NCBI RefSeq assembly: GCF_051020765.1
Contig: NW_027469572.1
Coordinates: forward strand, 1-64,000
Length of the DNA: 64,000 nt
Direction: 5' to 3'
From: Lasioglossum baleicum
Taxonomy: Eukaryota > Arthropoda > Insecta > Hymenoptera > Halictidae
Each line of letters starts with the position of its first letter. Position 1 is the stretch's first letter. The translations under genes were made by a program, and so were the position numbers. Below the pieces are notes generated by a model. It did no database searches, was not told where the DNA came from, and was given only the letters and a program-made list of their open reading frames with translations. This document shows positions 11,572-23,699 of this stretch, piece after piece.

Positions 11572-12336
11572 GTCAAGTAAAAACACGTGCGAGAGGATGC
11601 ATCCCGCAGGCTAGTCGAGCACAAACACGTGCGAGAGGATGCATCCCGCAGGCTAGTCGAGCAAATACACGTGCGAGAGGATGCATCCCGCAGGCTAGTC
11701 GAGCAAAAACACGTGCGAGAGGATGCATCCCGCAGGCTAGTCGAGCAAAAACACGTGCGAGAGGATGCATCCCGCAGACTAGTCGAGTAAAAACACGTGC
11801 GAGAGGATGCTTCCCGCAGGCTAGTCGAGTAAAAACACGTGCGAGAGGATGCATCCCGCAGGCTAGTCGAGTAAAAACACGTGCGAGAGGATGCATCCCG
11901 CAGGCTAGTCGAGTAAAAACACGTGCGAGAGGATGCATCCCGCAGGCTAGTCGAGTAAAAACACGTGCGAGGTTTTGTGGGATGCGCATGCCCAGGTTTT
12001 GTGGGATGCGCATGCGCAGGTTTTTTGGGATGCGCATGCCTAGTCGAGCAAAAACACGTGCGAGAGGATGCATCCCGCAGGGTAGTCGAGTAAAAACACG
12101 TGCGAGAGGATGCACCCCGCAGGCTAGTCGAGTAAAAACACGTGCGAGAGGATGCATCCCGCAGGCTAGTCGAGCAAAAACACGAGCGAGAGGATGCATC
12201 CCGCAGGCTAGTCGAGCAAAAACACGTGCGAGAGGATGCATCCCGCAGGCTAGTCGAGCAAAAACACGTGCGAGAGGATGCATCCCGCAGGCTAGTCGAG
12301 CAAAAACACGTGCGAGAGGATGCATCCCGCAGGCTA
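11572..12336 (+). repeat. Higher-order block B8
   Basis: 765 bp: 16 monomers and one n=3 cassette at 11972 whose first unit reads CATGCCCAGG. Its right half (GGGTAG, GCACCCC, CACGAGCG monomers) equals that of B5, while its left half and cassette equal the start of B11. It therefore looks like a junction between two block types. Confidence 0.9.
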
Positions 12337-12840
12337 GTCAAGTAAAAACACGTGCGAGAGGATGCATCCCGCAGGCTAGTCGAGCACAAACACGTGCGAG
12401 AGGATGCATCCCGCAGGCTAGTCGAGCAAATACACGTGCGAGAGGATGCATCCCGCAGGCTAGTCGAGCAAAAACACGTGCGAGAGGATGCAACCCGCAG
12501 GCTAGTCGAGCAAAAACACGTGCGAGAGGATGCATCCCGCAGACTAGTCGAGTAAAAACACGTGCGAGAGGATGCTTCCCGCAGGCTAGTCGAGTAAAAA
12601 CACGTGCGAGAGGATGCATCCCGCAGGGTAGTCGAGTAAAAACACGTGCGAGAGGATGCACCCCGCAGGCTAGTCGAGTAAAAACACGTGCGAGAGGATG
12701 CATCCCGCAGGCTAGTCGAGCAAAAACACGTGCGAGAGGATGCATCCCGCAGGGTAGTCGAGCAAAAACACGTGCGAGAGGATGCATCCCGCAGGCTAGT
12801 CGAGCAAAAACACGTGCGAGAGGATGCATCCCGCAGGCTA
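12337..12840 (+). repeat. Higher-order block B9, 12-mer without cassette
   Basis: 504 bp, 12 monomers, in the same order as B6 including the GATGCAACCC marker (near 12,489). No cassette. Confidence 0.94.
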
Positions 12841-13890
12841 GTCAAGTAAAAACACGTGCGAGAGGATGCATCCCGCAGGCTAGTCGAGCACAAACACGTG
12901 CGAGAGGATGCATCCCGCAGGCTAGTCGAGCAAAAAGACGTGCGAGAGGATGCATCCCGCAGGCTATTCGAGTAAAAACACGTGCGAGAGGATGCATCCC
13001 GCAGGCTAGTCGAGTAAAAACACGTGCGAGAGGATGCATCCCGCATGCTAGTCGAGTAAAAATACGTGCGAGGTTTTGTGGGATGCGCATGCGCAGGTTT
13101 TGTGGGATGCGCATGCGCAGGTTTTTTGGGATGCGCATGGCTAGTCGAGCAAAAACACGTGCGAGAGGATGCATCCCGCAGGCTAGTCGAGCAAAAACAC
13201 GTGCGAGAGGATGCATCCCGCAGGCTAGTCGAGTAAAAACACGTGCGGGAGGATGCATCCCGCAGGCTAGTCGAGTAAAAACACGTACGAGAGGATGCAT
13301 CCCGCAGGCTAGTCGAGCAAAAACAAGTGCGAGAGGATGCATCCCGCAGGCTAGTCGAGTAAAAACACGTGCGAGAGGATGAATCCCGCAGGCTAGTCGA
13401 GCAAAAACACGTGCGAGAGGATGCATCCCGCAGGCTAGTCGAGTAAAAACACGTGCGAGAGGATGCATCCTGCAGGCTAGTCGAGTAAAAACACGTGCGA
13501 GAGGATGCATCCCGCAGGCTAGTCGAGTAAAAACACGTGCGAGAGGATGCATCCCGCAGGCTAGTCGAGTAAAAACACGTGCGAGGTTTTGTGGGATGCG
13601 CATGCGCAGGTTTTGTGGGATGCGCATGCGCAGGTTTTTTTGGATGCGCATGCGCAGGTTTTTTGGGATGCGCATGGCTAGTCGAGCAAAAACACGTGCG
13701 AGAGGATGCATCCCGCAGGGTAGTCGAGTAAAAACACGTGCGAGAGGATGCATCCCGCAGACTAGTCGAGTAAAAACACGTGCGAGAGGATGCTTCCCGC
13801 AGGCTAGTCGAGTAAAAACACGTGCGAGAGGATGCATCCCGCAGGCTAGTCGAGTAAAAACACGTGCGAGAGGATGCATCCCGTAGGCTA
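12841..13890 (+). repeat. Higher-order block B10, internal-deletion relative of B7
   Basis: 1,050 bp: 20 monomers and cassettes at 13073 (n=3) and 13586 (n=4). After GTCAAG and CACAAAC it jumps directly to the AAAAAGACGTG monomer of B7 (near 12,934). Compared with B7, 453 bp are absent: eight monomers and one n=4 cassette-bearing monomer. The rest follows B7 marker for marker. Confidence 0.93.
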
Positions 13891-16182
13891 GTCAAGTAAA
13901 AACACGTGCGAGAGGATGCATCCCGCAGGCTAGTCGAGCACAAACACGTGCGAGAGGATGCATCCCGCAGGCTAGTCGAGCAAATACACGTGCGAGAGGA
14001 TGCATCCCGCAGGCTAGTCGAGCAAAAACACGTGCGAGAGGATGCATCCCGCAGGCTAGTCGAGCAAAAACACGTGCGAGAGGATGCATCCCGCAGACTA
14101 GTCGAGTAAAAACACGTGCGAGAGGATGCTTCCCGCAGGCTAGTCGAGTAAAAACACGTGCGAGAGGATGCATCCCGCAGGCTAGTCGAGTAAAAACACG
14201 TGCGAGAGGATGCATCCCGCAGGCTAGTCGAGTAAAAACACGTGCGAGAGGATGCATCCCGCAGGCTAGTCGAGTAAAAACACGTGCGAGGTTTTGTGGG
14301 ATGCGCATGCCCAGGTTTTGTGGGATGCGCATGCGCAGGTTTTTTGGGATGCGCATGCCTAGTCGAGCAAAAACACGTGCGAGAGGATGCATCCCGCAGG
14401 CTAGTCGAGTAAAAACACGTGCGAGAGGATGCATCCCGCAGGCTAGTCGAGTAAAAACACGTGCGAGAGGATGCATCCCGCAGGGTAGTCGAGTAAAAAC
14501 ACGTGCGAGGTTTTGTGGGATACGCATGCGCAGGTTTTTTGGGATGCGCATGCGCAGGTTTTTTGGGATGCGCATGCGCAGGTTTTTTGGGATGCGCATG
14601 GCTAGTCGAGCAAAAACACGTGCGAGAGGATGCATCCCGCAGGGTAGTCGAGTAAAAACACGTGCGAGAGGATGCATCCCGCAGGCTAGTCGAGTAAAAA
14701 CACGTGCGGGAGGATGCATCCCGCAGGCTAGTCGAGCAAAAACACGTGCGAGAGGATGCATCCCGCAGGCTAGTCGAGCAAAAACACGTGCGAGAGGATG
14801 CATCCCGCAGGCTAGGCTAGTAAAAACACGTGCGAGAGGATGCATCCCGCAGGCTAGTCGAGCACAAACACGTGCGAGAGGATGCATCCCGCAGGCTAGT
14901 CGAGCAAAAACACGTGCGAGAGGATGCATCCCGCAGGCTAGTCGAGTAAAAACACGTGCGAGAGGATGCATCCCGCAGGCTAGTCGAGTAAAAACACGTG
15001 CGAGAGGATGCATCCCGCAGGCTAGTCGGGTAAAAACACGTGCGAGAGGATGGATCCCGCAGGCTAGTCGAGCAAAAACACGTGCGAGAGGATGCATCCC
15101 GCAGGCTAGTCGAGCACAAACACGTGCGAGAGGATGCATCCCGCAGGCTAGTCGAGCAAATACACGTGCGAGAGGATGCATCCCGCAGGCTAGTCGAGCA
15201 AAAACACGTGCGAGAGGATGCATCCCGCAGGCTAGTCGAGCAAAAACACATGCGAGACGATGCATCCCGCAGACTAGTCGAGTAAAAACACGTGCGAGAG
15301 GATGCTTCCCGCAGGCTAATCGAGTAAAAACACGTGCGAGAGGATGCATCCCGCAGGCTAGTCGAGTAAAAACACGTGCGAGAGGATGCATCCCGCAGGC
15401 TAGTCGAGTAAAAACACGTGCGAGAGGATGCATCCCGCAGGCTAGTCGAGTAAAAACACGTGCGAGGTTTTGTGGGATGCGCATGCGCAGGTTTTGTGGG
15501 ATGCGCATGCGCAGGTTTTTTGGGATGCGCATGCGCAGGTTTTTTGGGATGCGCATGCCTAGTCGAGCAAAAACATGTGCGAGAGGATGCATCCCGCAGG
15601 CTAGTCGAGCAAAAACACGTGCGAGAGGATGCATCCCGCAGGCTAGTCGAGTAAAAACACGTGCGAGAGGATGCATCCTGCAGGCTAGTCGAGTAAAAAC
15701 ACGTGCGAGAGGATGCATCCCGCAGGCTAGTCGAGTAAAAACAAGTGCGAGAGGATGCATCCTGCAGGCTAGTCGAGTAAAAACACGTGCGAGAGGATGC
15801 ATCCCGCAGGCTAGTCGAGTAAAAACACGTGCGAGAGGATGCATCCCGCAGGCTAGTCGAGTAAAAACACGTGCGAGGTTTTGTGGGATGCGCATGCGCA
15901 GGTTTTGTGGGATGCGCATGCGCAGGTTTTTTTGGATGCGCATGCGCAGGTTTTTTGGGATGCGCATGGCTAGTCGAGCAAAAACACGTGCGAGAGGATG
16001 CATCCCGCAGGGTAGTCGAGTAAAAACACGTGCGAGAGGATGCATCCCGCAGACTAGTCGAGTAAAAACACGTGCGAGAGGATGCTTCCCGCAGGCTAGT
16101 CGAGTAAAAACACGTGCGAGAGGATGCATCCCGCAGGCTAGTCGAGTAAAAACACGTGCGAGAGGATGCATCCCGTAGGCTA
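13891..16182 (+). repeat. Higher-order block B11
   Basis: 2,292 bp: 44 monomers and cassettes at 14291 (n=3, CATGCCCAGG), 14510 (n=4, GGGATACGC), 15467 (n=4) and 15878 (n=4, TTTTTTTGGATG). It contains GTCGGGTAAAAAC near 15,026, private in this window, and a CACATGCGAGACG monomer near 15,247. It combines the cassette order of module Y with the end of B4. Confidence 0.92.
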
Positions 16183-17053
16183 GTCAAGTAAAAACACGTG
16201 CGAGAGGATGCATCCCGCAGGCTAGTCGAGCACAAACACGTGCGAGAGGATGCATCCCGCAGGCTAGTCGAGCAAATACACGTGCGAGAGGATGCATCCC
16301 GCAGGCTAGTCGAGCAAAAACACGTGCGAGAGGATGCATCCCGCAGGCTAGTCGAGCAAAAACACGTGCGAGAGGATGCATCCCGCAGACTAGTCGAGTA
16401 AAAACACGTGCGAGAGGATGCTTCCCGCAGGCTATTCGAGTAAAAACACGTGCGAGAGGATGCATCCCGCAGGCTAGTCGAGTAAAAACACGTGCGAGAG
16501 GATGCATCCCGCAGGCTAGTCGAGTAAAAACACGTGCGAGAGGATGCATCCCGCAGGCTAGTCGAGTAAAAACACGTGCGAGAGGATGCATCCCGCAGGC
16601 TAGTCGAGTAAAAACACGTGCGATGTTTTGTGGGATGCGCATGCGCAGGTTTTGTGGGATGCGCATGCGCAGGTTTTTTGGGATGCGCATGCGCAGGTTT
16701 TTGGATGCGCATAGCTAGTCGAGCAAAAACACGTGCGAGAGGATGCATCCCGCAGACTAGTCGAGTAAAAACACGTGCGAGAGGATGCTTCCCGCAGGCT
16801 AGTCGAGTAAAAACACGTGCGAGAGGATGCATCCCGCAGGGTAGTCGAGTAAAAACACGTGCGAGAGGATGCACCCCGCAGGCTAGTCGAGTAAAAACAC
16901 GTGCGAGAGGATGCATCCCGCAGGCTAGTCGAGCAAAAACACGAGCGAGAGGATGCATCCCGCAGGCTAGTCGAGCAAAAACACGTGCGAGAGGATGCAT
17001 CCCGCAGGCTAGTCGAGCAAAAACACGTGCGAGAGGATGCATCCCGCAGGCTA
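16183..17053 (+). repeat. Higher-order block B12, copy of B5 with a 2-bp loss
   Basis: 871 bp: 18 monomers and one n=4 cassette at 16625 whose last unit has five T and two G in place of six T and three G (16,698-16,704). The loss breaks the modulo-3 length rule obeyed by every block before it. Otherwise it matches B5, including GCGATG entry, CATAG exit and CACGAGCG. Confidence 0.93.
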
Positions 17054-18905
17054 GTCAAGTAAAAACACGTGCGAGAGGATGCATCCCGCAGGCTAGTCGA
17101 GCACAAACACGTGCGAGAGGATGCATCCCGCAGGCTAGTCGAGCAAATACACGTGCGAGAGGATGCATCCCGCAGGCTAGTCGAGCAAAAACACGTGCGA
17201 GAGGATGCAACCCGCAGGCTAGTCGAGCAAAAACACGTGCGAGAGGATGCATCCCGCAGACTAGTCGAGTAAAAACACGTGCGAGAGGATGCTTCCCGCA
17301 GGCTAGTCGAGTAAAAACACGTGCGAGAGGATGCATCCCGCAGGGTAGTCGAGTAAAAACACGTGCGAGAGGATGCACCCCGCAGGCTAGTCGAGTAAAA
17401 ACACGTGCGAGAGGATGCATCCCGCAGGCTAGTCGAGCAAAAACACGTGCGAGAGGATGCATCCCGCAGGGTAGTCGAGCAAAAACACGTGCGAGAGGAT
17501 GCATCCCGCAGGCTAGTCGAGCAAAAACACGTGCGAGAGGATGCATCCCGCAGGCTAGTCAAGTAAAAACACGTGCGAGAGGATGCATCCCGCAGGCTAG
17601 TCGAGCACAAACACGTGCGAGAGGATGCATCCCGCAGGCTAGTCGAGCAAATACACGTGCGAGAGGATGCATCCCGCAGGCTAGTCGAGCAAAAACACGT
17701 GCGAGAGGATGCATCCCGCAGGCTAGTCGAGCAAAAACACGTGCGAGAGGATGCATCCCGCAGACTAGTCGAGTAAAAACACGTGCGAGAGGATGCTTCC
17801 CGCAGGCTAGTCGAGTAAAAACACGTGCGAGAGGATGCATCCCGCAGGCTAGTCGAGTAAAAACACGTGCGAGAGGATGCATCCCGAAGGCTAGTCGAGT
17901 AAAAACACGTGCGAGAGGATGCATCCCGCAGGCTAGTCGAGTAAAAACACGTGCGAGGTTTTGTGGGATGCGCATGAGCAGGTTTTTTGGGATGCGCATG
18001 CGCAGGTTTTTTGGGATGCGCATGCGCAGGTTTTTTGGGATGCGCATGCCTAGTCGAGCAAAAACACGTGCGAGAGGATGCATCCCGCAGGCTAGTCGAG
18101 CAAAAAGACGTGCGAGAGGATGCATCCCGCAGGCTATTCGAGTAAAAACACGTGCGAGAGGATGCATCCCGCAGGCTAGTCGAGTAAAAACACGTGCGAG
18201 AGGATGCATCCCGCATGCTAGTCGAGTAAAAATACGTGCGAGGTTTTGTGGGATGCGCATGCGCAGGTTTTGTTGGGATGCGCATGCGCAGGTTTTTTGG
18301 GATGCGCATGGCTAGTCGAGCAAAAACACGTGCGAGAGGATGCATCCCGCAGGCTAGTCGAGCAAAAACACGTGCGAGAGGATGCATCCCGCAGGCTAGT
18401 CGAGTAAAAACACGTGCGGGAGATGCATCCCGCAGGCTAGTCGAGTAAAAACACGTACGAGAGGATGCATCCCGCAGGCTAGTCGAGCAAAAACAAGTGC
18501 GAGAGGATGCATCCCGCAGGCTAGTCGAGTAAAAACACGTGCGAGAGGATGAATCCCGCAGGCTAGTCGAGCAAAAACACGTGCGAGAGGATGCATCCCG
18601 CAGGCTAGTCGAGTAAAAACACGTGCGAGAGGATGCATCCTGCAGGCTAGTCGAGTAAAAACACGTGCGAGAGGATGCATCCCGCAGGCTAGTCGAGTAA
18701 AAACACGTGCGAGAGGATGCATCCCGCAGGCTAGTCGAGTAAAAACACGTGCGAGGTTTTGTGGGATGCGCATGCGCAGGTTTTGTGGGATGCGCATGCG
18801 CAGGTTTTTTTGGATGCGCATGCGCAGGTTTTTTGGGATGCGCATGGCTAGTCGAGCAAAAACACGTGCGAGAGGATGCATCCCGCAGGGTAGTCGAGTA
18901 AAAAA
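16698..18905 (+). other. Indel island 1
   Basis: Four indels relative to three sister copies: -2 bp at 16,698-16,704 (five T, two G), +1 T at 18,273-18,274, -1 G near 18,422 and +1 A at 18,900-18,905. All fall in or beside homopolymer runs. Outside this island and island 2, every block length fits the 42m + (21+24n) rule exactly. Confidence 0.9.
17054..17557 (+). repeat. Higher-order block B13, 12-mer without cassette
   Basis: 504 bp, 12 monomers, same order as B6, with GATGCAACCC near 17,208. Confidence 0.94.
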
Positions 18906-19061
18906 CACGTGCGAGAGGATGCATCCCGCAGACTAGTCGAGTAAAAACACGTGCGAGAGGATGCTTCCCGCAGGCTAGTCGAGTAAAAACACGTGCGAGA
19001 GGATGCATCCCGCAGGCTAGTCGAGTAAAAACACGTGCGAGAGGATGCATCCCGTAGGCTA
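17558..19061 (+). repeat. Higher-order block B14, copy of B7 with three 1-bp indels
   Basis: 1,504 bp: 28 monomers and cassettes at 17958 (n=4), 18243 (n=3 with one extra T at 18,273-18,274) and 18756 (n=4). One G is missing near 18,422 (GCGGGAGATGC) and one extra A occurs at 18,900-18,905. Marker order equals B7. The three indels are absent from the sister copies B7 and B19. Confidence 0.93.
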
Positions 19062-21245
19062 GTCAAGTAAAAACACGTGCGAGAGGATGCATCCCGCAGG
19101 CTAGTCGAGCACAAACACGTGCGAGAGGATGCATCCCGCAGGCTAGTCGAGCAAATACACGTGCGAGAGGATGCATCCCGCAGGCTAGTCGAGCAAAAAC
19201 ACGTGCGAGAGGATGCATCCCGCAGGCTAGTCGAGCAAAAACACGTGCGAGAGGATGCATCCCGCAGACTAGTCGAGTAAAAACACGTGCGAGAGGATGC
19301 TTCCCGCAGGCTAGTCGAGTAAAAACACGTGCGAGAGGATGCATCCCGCAGGCTAGTCGAGTAAAAACACGTGCGAGAGGATGCATCCCGCAGGCTAGTC
19401 GAGTAAAAACACGTGCGAGAGGATGCATCCCGCAGGCTAGTCGAGTAAAAACACGTGCGAGGTTTTGTGGGATGCGCATGCCCAGGTTTTGTGGGATGCG
19501 CATGCGCAGGTTTTTTGGGATGCGCATGCCTAGTCGAGCAAAAACACGTGCGAGAGGATGCATCCCGCAGGCTAGTCGAGCAAAAACACGTGCGAGAGGA
19601 TGCATCCCGCAGGCTAGTCGAGTAAAAACACGTGCGAGAGGATGCATCCTGCAGGCTAGTCGAGTAAAAACACGTGCGAGAGGATGCATCCCGCAGGCTA
19701 GTCGAGTAAAAACACGTGCGAGAGGATGCATCCCGCAGGCTAGTCGAGTAAAAACACGTGCGAGAGGATGCATCCCGCAGGCTAGTCGAGTAAAAACACG
19801 TGCGAGGTTTTGTGGGATACGCATGCGCAGGTTTTTTGGGATGCGCATGCGCAGGTTTTTTGGGATGCGCATGGCTAGTCGAGCAAAAACACGTGCGAGA
19901 GGATGCATCCCGCAGGGTAGTCGAGTAAAAACACGTGCGAGAGGATGCATCCCGCAGGCTAGTCGAGTAAAAACACGTGCGGGAGGATGCATCCCGCAGG
20001 CTAGTCGAGCAAAAACACGTGCGAGAGGATGCATCCCGCAGGCTAGTCGAGCAAAAACACGTGCGAGAGGATGCATCCCGCAGGCTAGGCTAGTAAAAAC
20101 ACGTGCGAGAGGATGCATCCCGCAGGCTAGTCGAGCACAAACACGTGCGAGAGGATGCATCCCGCAGGCTAGTCGAGCAAATACACGTGCGAGAGGATGC
20201 ATCCCGCAGGCTAGTCGAGCAAAAACACGTGCGAGAGGATGCATCCCGCAGGCTAGTCGAGCAAAAACACGTGCGAGAGGATGCATCCCGCAGACTAGTC
20301 GAGTAAAAACACGTGCGAGAGGATGCTTCCCGCAGGCTAGTCGAGTAAAAACACGTGCGAGAGGATGCATCCCGCAGGCTAGTCGAGTAAAAACACGTGC
20401 GAGAGGATGCATCCCGCAGGCTAGTCGAGTAAAAACACGTGCGAGGTTTTGTGGGATGCGCATGCGCAGGTTTTGTGGGATGCGCATGCGCAGGTTTTTT
20501 GGGATGCGCATGCGCAGGTTTTTTGGGATGCGCATGCCTAGTCGAGCAAAAACACGTGCGAGAGGATGCATCCCGCAGGCTAGTCGAGCAAAAACACGTG
20601 CGAGAGGATGCATCCCGCAGGCTAGGCTAGTAAAAACACGTGCGAGAGGATGCATCCCGCAGGCTAGTCGAGCACAAACACGTGCGAGAGGATGCATCCC
20701 GCAGGCTAGTCGAGCAAATACACGTGCGAGAGGATGCATCCCGCAGGCTAGTCGAGCAAAAACACGTGCGAGAGGATGCATCCCGCAGGCTAGTCGAGCA
20801 AAAACACGTGCGAGAGGATGCATCCCGCAGGCTAGGCTAGTAAAAACACGTGCGAGAGGATGCATCCCGCAGGCTAGTCGAGCACAAACACGTGCGAGAG
20901 GATGCATCCCGCAGGCTAGTCGAGTAAAAACACGTGCGAGGTTTTGTGGGATGCGCATGCGCAGGTTTTGTGGGATGCGCATGCGCAGGTTTTTTTGGAT
21001 GCGCATGCGCAGGTTTTTTGGGATGCGCATGGCTAGTCGAGCAAAAACACGTGCGAGAGGATGCATCCCGCAGGGTAGTCGAGTAAAAACACGTGCGAGA
21101 GGATGCATCCCGCAGACTAGTCGAGTAAAAACACGTGCGAGAGGATGCTTCCCGCAGGCTAGTCGAGTAAAAACACGTGCGAGAGGATGCATCCCGCAGG
21201 CTAGTCGAGTAAAAACACGTGCGAGAGGATGCATCCCGTAGGCTA
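19062..21245 (+). repeat. Higher-order block B15
   Basis: 2,184 bp: 42 monomers and cassettes at 19462 (n=3, CATGCCCAGG), 19807 (n=3, GGGATACGC), 20446 (n=4) and 20941 (n=4, TTTTTTTGGATG). GCTAGGCTAG junctions at 20,621 and 20,831 delimit one 210-bp pentamer. It opens with module Y. Confidence 0.93.
19462..20537 (+). repeat. Module Y copy 1
   Basis: Three cassettes: CATGCCCAGG type n=3, GGGATACGC type n=3 and n=4, with starts 345 and 639 bp apart. Other copies: 21646-22697 (second cassette n=2, so 345 and 615), 24100-25175, 32080-33155 and 39067-40142, all 345 and 639. Confidence 0.93.
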
Positions 21246-21645
21246 GTCAAGTAAAAACACGTGCGAGAGGATGCATCCCGCAGGCTAGTCGAGCACAAAC
21301 ACGTGCGAGAGGATGCATCCCGCAGGCTAGTCGAGCAAATACACGTGCGAGAGGATGCATCCCGCAGGCTAGTCGAGCAAAAACACGTGCGAGAGGATGC
21401 ATCCCGCAGGCTAGTCGAGCAAAAACACGTGCGAGAGGATGCATCCCGCAGACTATTCGAGTAAAAACACGTGCGAGAGGATGCTTCCCGCAGGCTAGTC
21501 GAGTAAAAACACGTGCGAGAGGATGCATCCCGCAGGCTAGTCGAGTAAAAACACGTGCGAGAGGATGCATCCCGCAGGCTAGTCGAGTAAAAACACGTGC
21601 GAGAGGATGCATCCCGCAGGCTAGTCGAGTAAAAACACGTGCGAG

Positions 21646-22697
21646 GTTTTGTGGGATGCGCATGCCCAGGTTTTGTGGGATGCGCATGCCCAGGTTTTTT
21701 GGGATGCGCATGCCTAGTCGAGCAAAAACACGTGCGAGAGGATGCATCCCGCAGGCTAGTCGAGCAAAAACACGTGCGAGAGGATGCATCCCGCAGGCTA
21801 GTCGAGTAAAAACACGTGCGAGAGGATGCATCCTGCAGGCTAGTCGAGTAAAAACACGTGCGAGAGGATGCATCCCGCAGGCTAGTCGAGTAAAAACACG
21901 TGCGAGAGGATGCATCCCGCAGGCTAGTCGAGTAAAAACACGTGCGAGAGGATGCATCCCGCAGGCTAGTCGAGTAAAAACACGTGCGAGGTTTTGTGGG
22001 ATACGCATGCGCAGGTTTTTTGGGATGCGCATGGCTAGTCGAGCAAAAACACGTGCGAGAGGATGCATCCCGCAGGGTAGTCGAGTAAAAACACGTGCGA
22101 GAGGATGCATCCCGCAGGCTAGTCGAGTAAAAACACGTGCGGGAGGATGCATCCCGCAGGCTAGTATAGCAAAAACACGTGCGAGAGGATGCATCCCGCA
22201 GGCTAGTCGAGCAAAAACACGTGCGAGAGGATGCATCCCGCAGGCTAGGCTAGTAAAAACACGTGCGAGAGGATGCATCCCGCAGGCTAGTCGAGCACAA
22301 ACACGTGCGAGAGGATGCATCCCGCAGGCTAGTCGAGCAAATACACGTGCGAGAGGATGCATCCCGCAGGCTAGTCGAGCAAAAACACGTGCGAGAGGAT
22401 GCATCCCGCAGGCTAGTCGAGCAAAAACACGTGCGAGAGGATGCATCCCGCAGACTAGTCGAGTAAAAACACGTGCGAGAGGATGCTTCCCGCAGGCTAG
22501 TCGAGTAAAAACACGTGCGAGAGGATGCATCCCGCAGGCTAGTCGAGTAAAAACACGTGCGAGAGGATGCATCCCGCAGGCTAGTCGAGTAAAAACACGT
22601 GCGAGGTTTTGTGGGATGCGCATGCGCAGGTTTTGTGGGATGCGCATGCGCAGGTTTTTTGGGATGCGCATGCGCAGGTTTTTTGGGATGCGCATGC
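21646..22697 (+). repeat. Module Y copy 2
   Basis: Same as copy 1 except that the middle cassette has lost one 24-bp unit, so the second spacing falls from 639 to 615 bp. Confidence 0.93.
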
Positions 22698-22780
22698 CTA
22701 GTCGAGCAAAAACACGTGCGAGAGGATGCATCCCGCAGGCTAGTCGAGCAAAAACACGTGCGAGAGGATGCATCCCGCAG

Positions 22781-23200
22781 GCTAGGCTAGTAAAAACACG
22801 TGCGAGAGGATGCATCCCGCAGGCTAGTCGAGCACAAACACGTGCGAGAGGATGCATCCCGCAGGCTAGTCGAGCAAATACACGTGCGAGAGGATGCATC
22901 CCGCAGGCTAGTCGAGCAAAAACACGTGCGAGAGGATGCATCCCGCAGGCTAGTCGAGCAAAAACACGTGCGAGAGGATGCATCCCGCAGGCTAGGCTAG
23001 TAAAAACACGTGCGAGAGGATGCATCCCGCAGGCTAGTCGAGCACAAACACGTGCGAGAGGATGCATCCCGCAGGCTAGTCGAGCAAATACACGTGCGAG
23101 AGGATGCATCCCGCAGGCTAGTCGAGCAAAAACACGTGCGAGAGGATGCATCCCGCAGGCTAGTCGAGCAAAAACACGTGCGAGAGGATGCATCCCGCAG
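22781..23200 (+). repeat. Two tandem 210-bp pentamers
   Basis: GCTAGGCTAG junctions at 22,781, 22,991 and 23,201 delimit two complete units of five monomers: GCTAG T-type, CACAAAC, CAAATAC, C-type, C-type. A third unit starts at 23,201 and diverges after its third monomer. Similar pentamers occur at 20,621-20,830, 25,259-25,468 and near 31.0 and 33.25 kb. Confidence 0.92.
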
Positions 23201-23699
23201 GCTAGGCTAGTAAAAACACGTGCGAGAGGATGCATCCCGCAGGCTAGTCGAGCACAAACACGTGCGAGAGGATGCATCCCGCAGGCTAGTCGAGCAAATA
23301 CACGTGCGAGAGGATGCATCCCGCAGGCTAGTCGAGTAAAAACACGTGCGAGAGGATGCATCCCGCAGGCTAGTCGAGTAAAAACACGTGCGAGGTTTTG
23401 TGGGATGCGCATGCGCAGGTTTTGTGGGATGCGCATGCGCAGGTTTTTTTGGATGCGCATGCGCAGGTTTTTTGGGATGCGCATGGCTAGTCGAGCAAAA
23501 ACACGTGCGAGAGGATGCATCCCGCAGGGTAGTCGAGTAAAAACACGTGCGAGAGGATGCATCCCGCAGACTAGTCGAGTAAAAACACGTGCGAGAGGAT
23601 GCTTCCCGCAGGCTAGTCGAGTAAAAACACGTGCGAGAGGATGCATCCCGCAGGCTAGTCGAGTAAAAACACGTGCGAGAGGATGCATCCCGTAGGCTA

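Larger units (their letters stand above)
16625..19061 (+). repeat. Module X copy 2, carrying indels
   Basis: Same order of cassettes and landmarks as copy 1 at an offset of 7,489-7,491 bp. The small drift comes from four indels (net -1 bp) that the other copies lack. Confidence 0.93.
21246..23699 (+). repeat. Higher-order block B16
   Basis: 2,454 bp: 49 monomers and cassettes at 21646 (n=3, CATGCCCAGG twice), 21991 (n=2, GGGATACGC), 22606 (n=4) and 23395 (n=4). It is B15 with one 24-bp unit lost from the second cassette and additional 210-bp pentamers (22,781-23,200 and a third partial). AGTATAGCAAAAAC near 22,165 is private. Confidence 0.93.

Noticed and set aside
7695..13943. A 2,082-codon open frame on the - strand
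   Set aside because: It has the same cause. It ends at GCTAGGCTAG, which puts TAG in that frame, and the other open - frame is stopped at each GTCAAG landmark.
22781..23410. GCTAGGCTAG as a transposon target-site duplication
   Set aside because: It recurs at regular 210- or 537-bp intervals with no insertion between, so it is a four-base variant (TCGA to GCTA) of the monomer joint.
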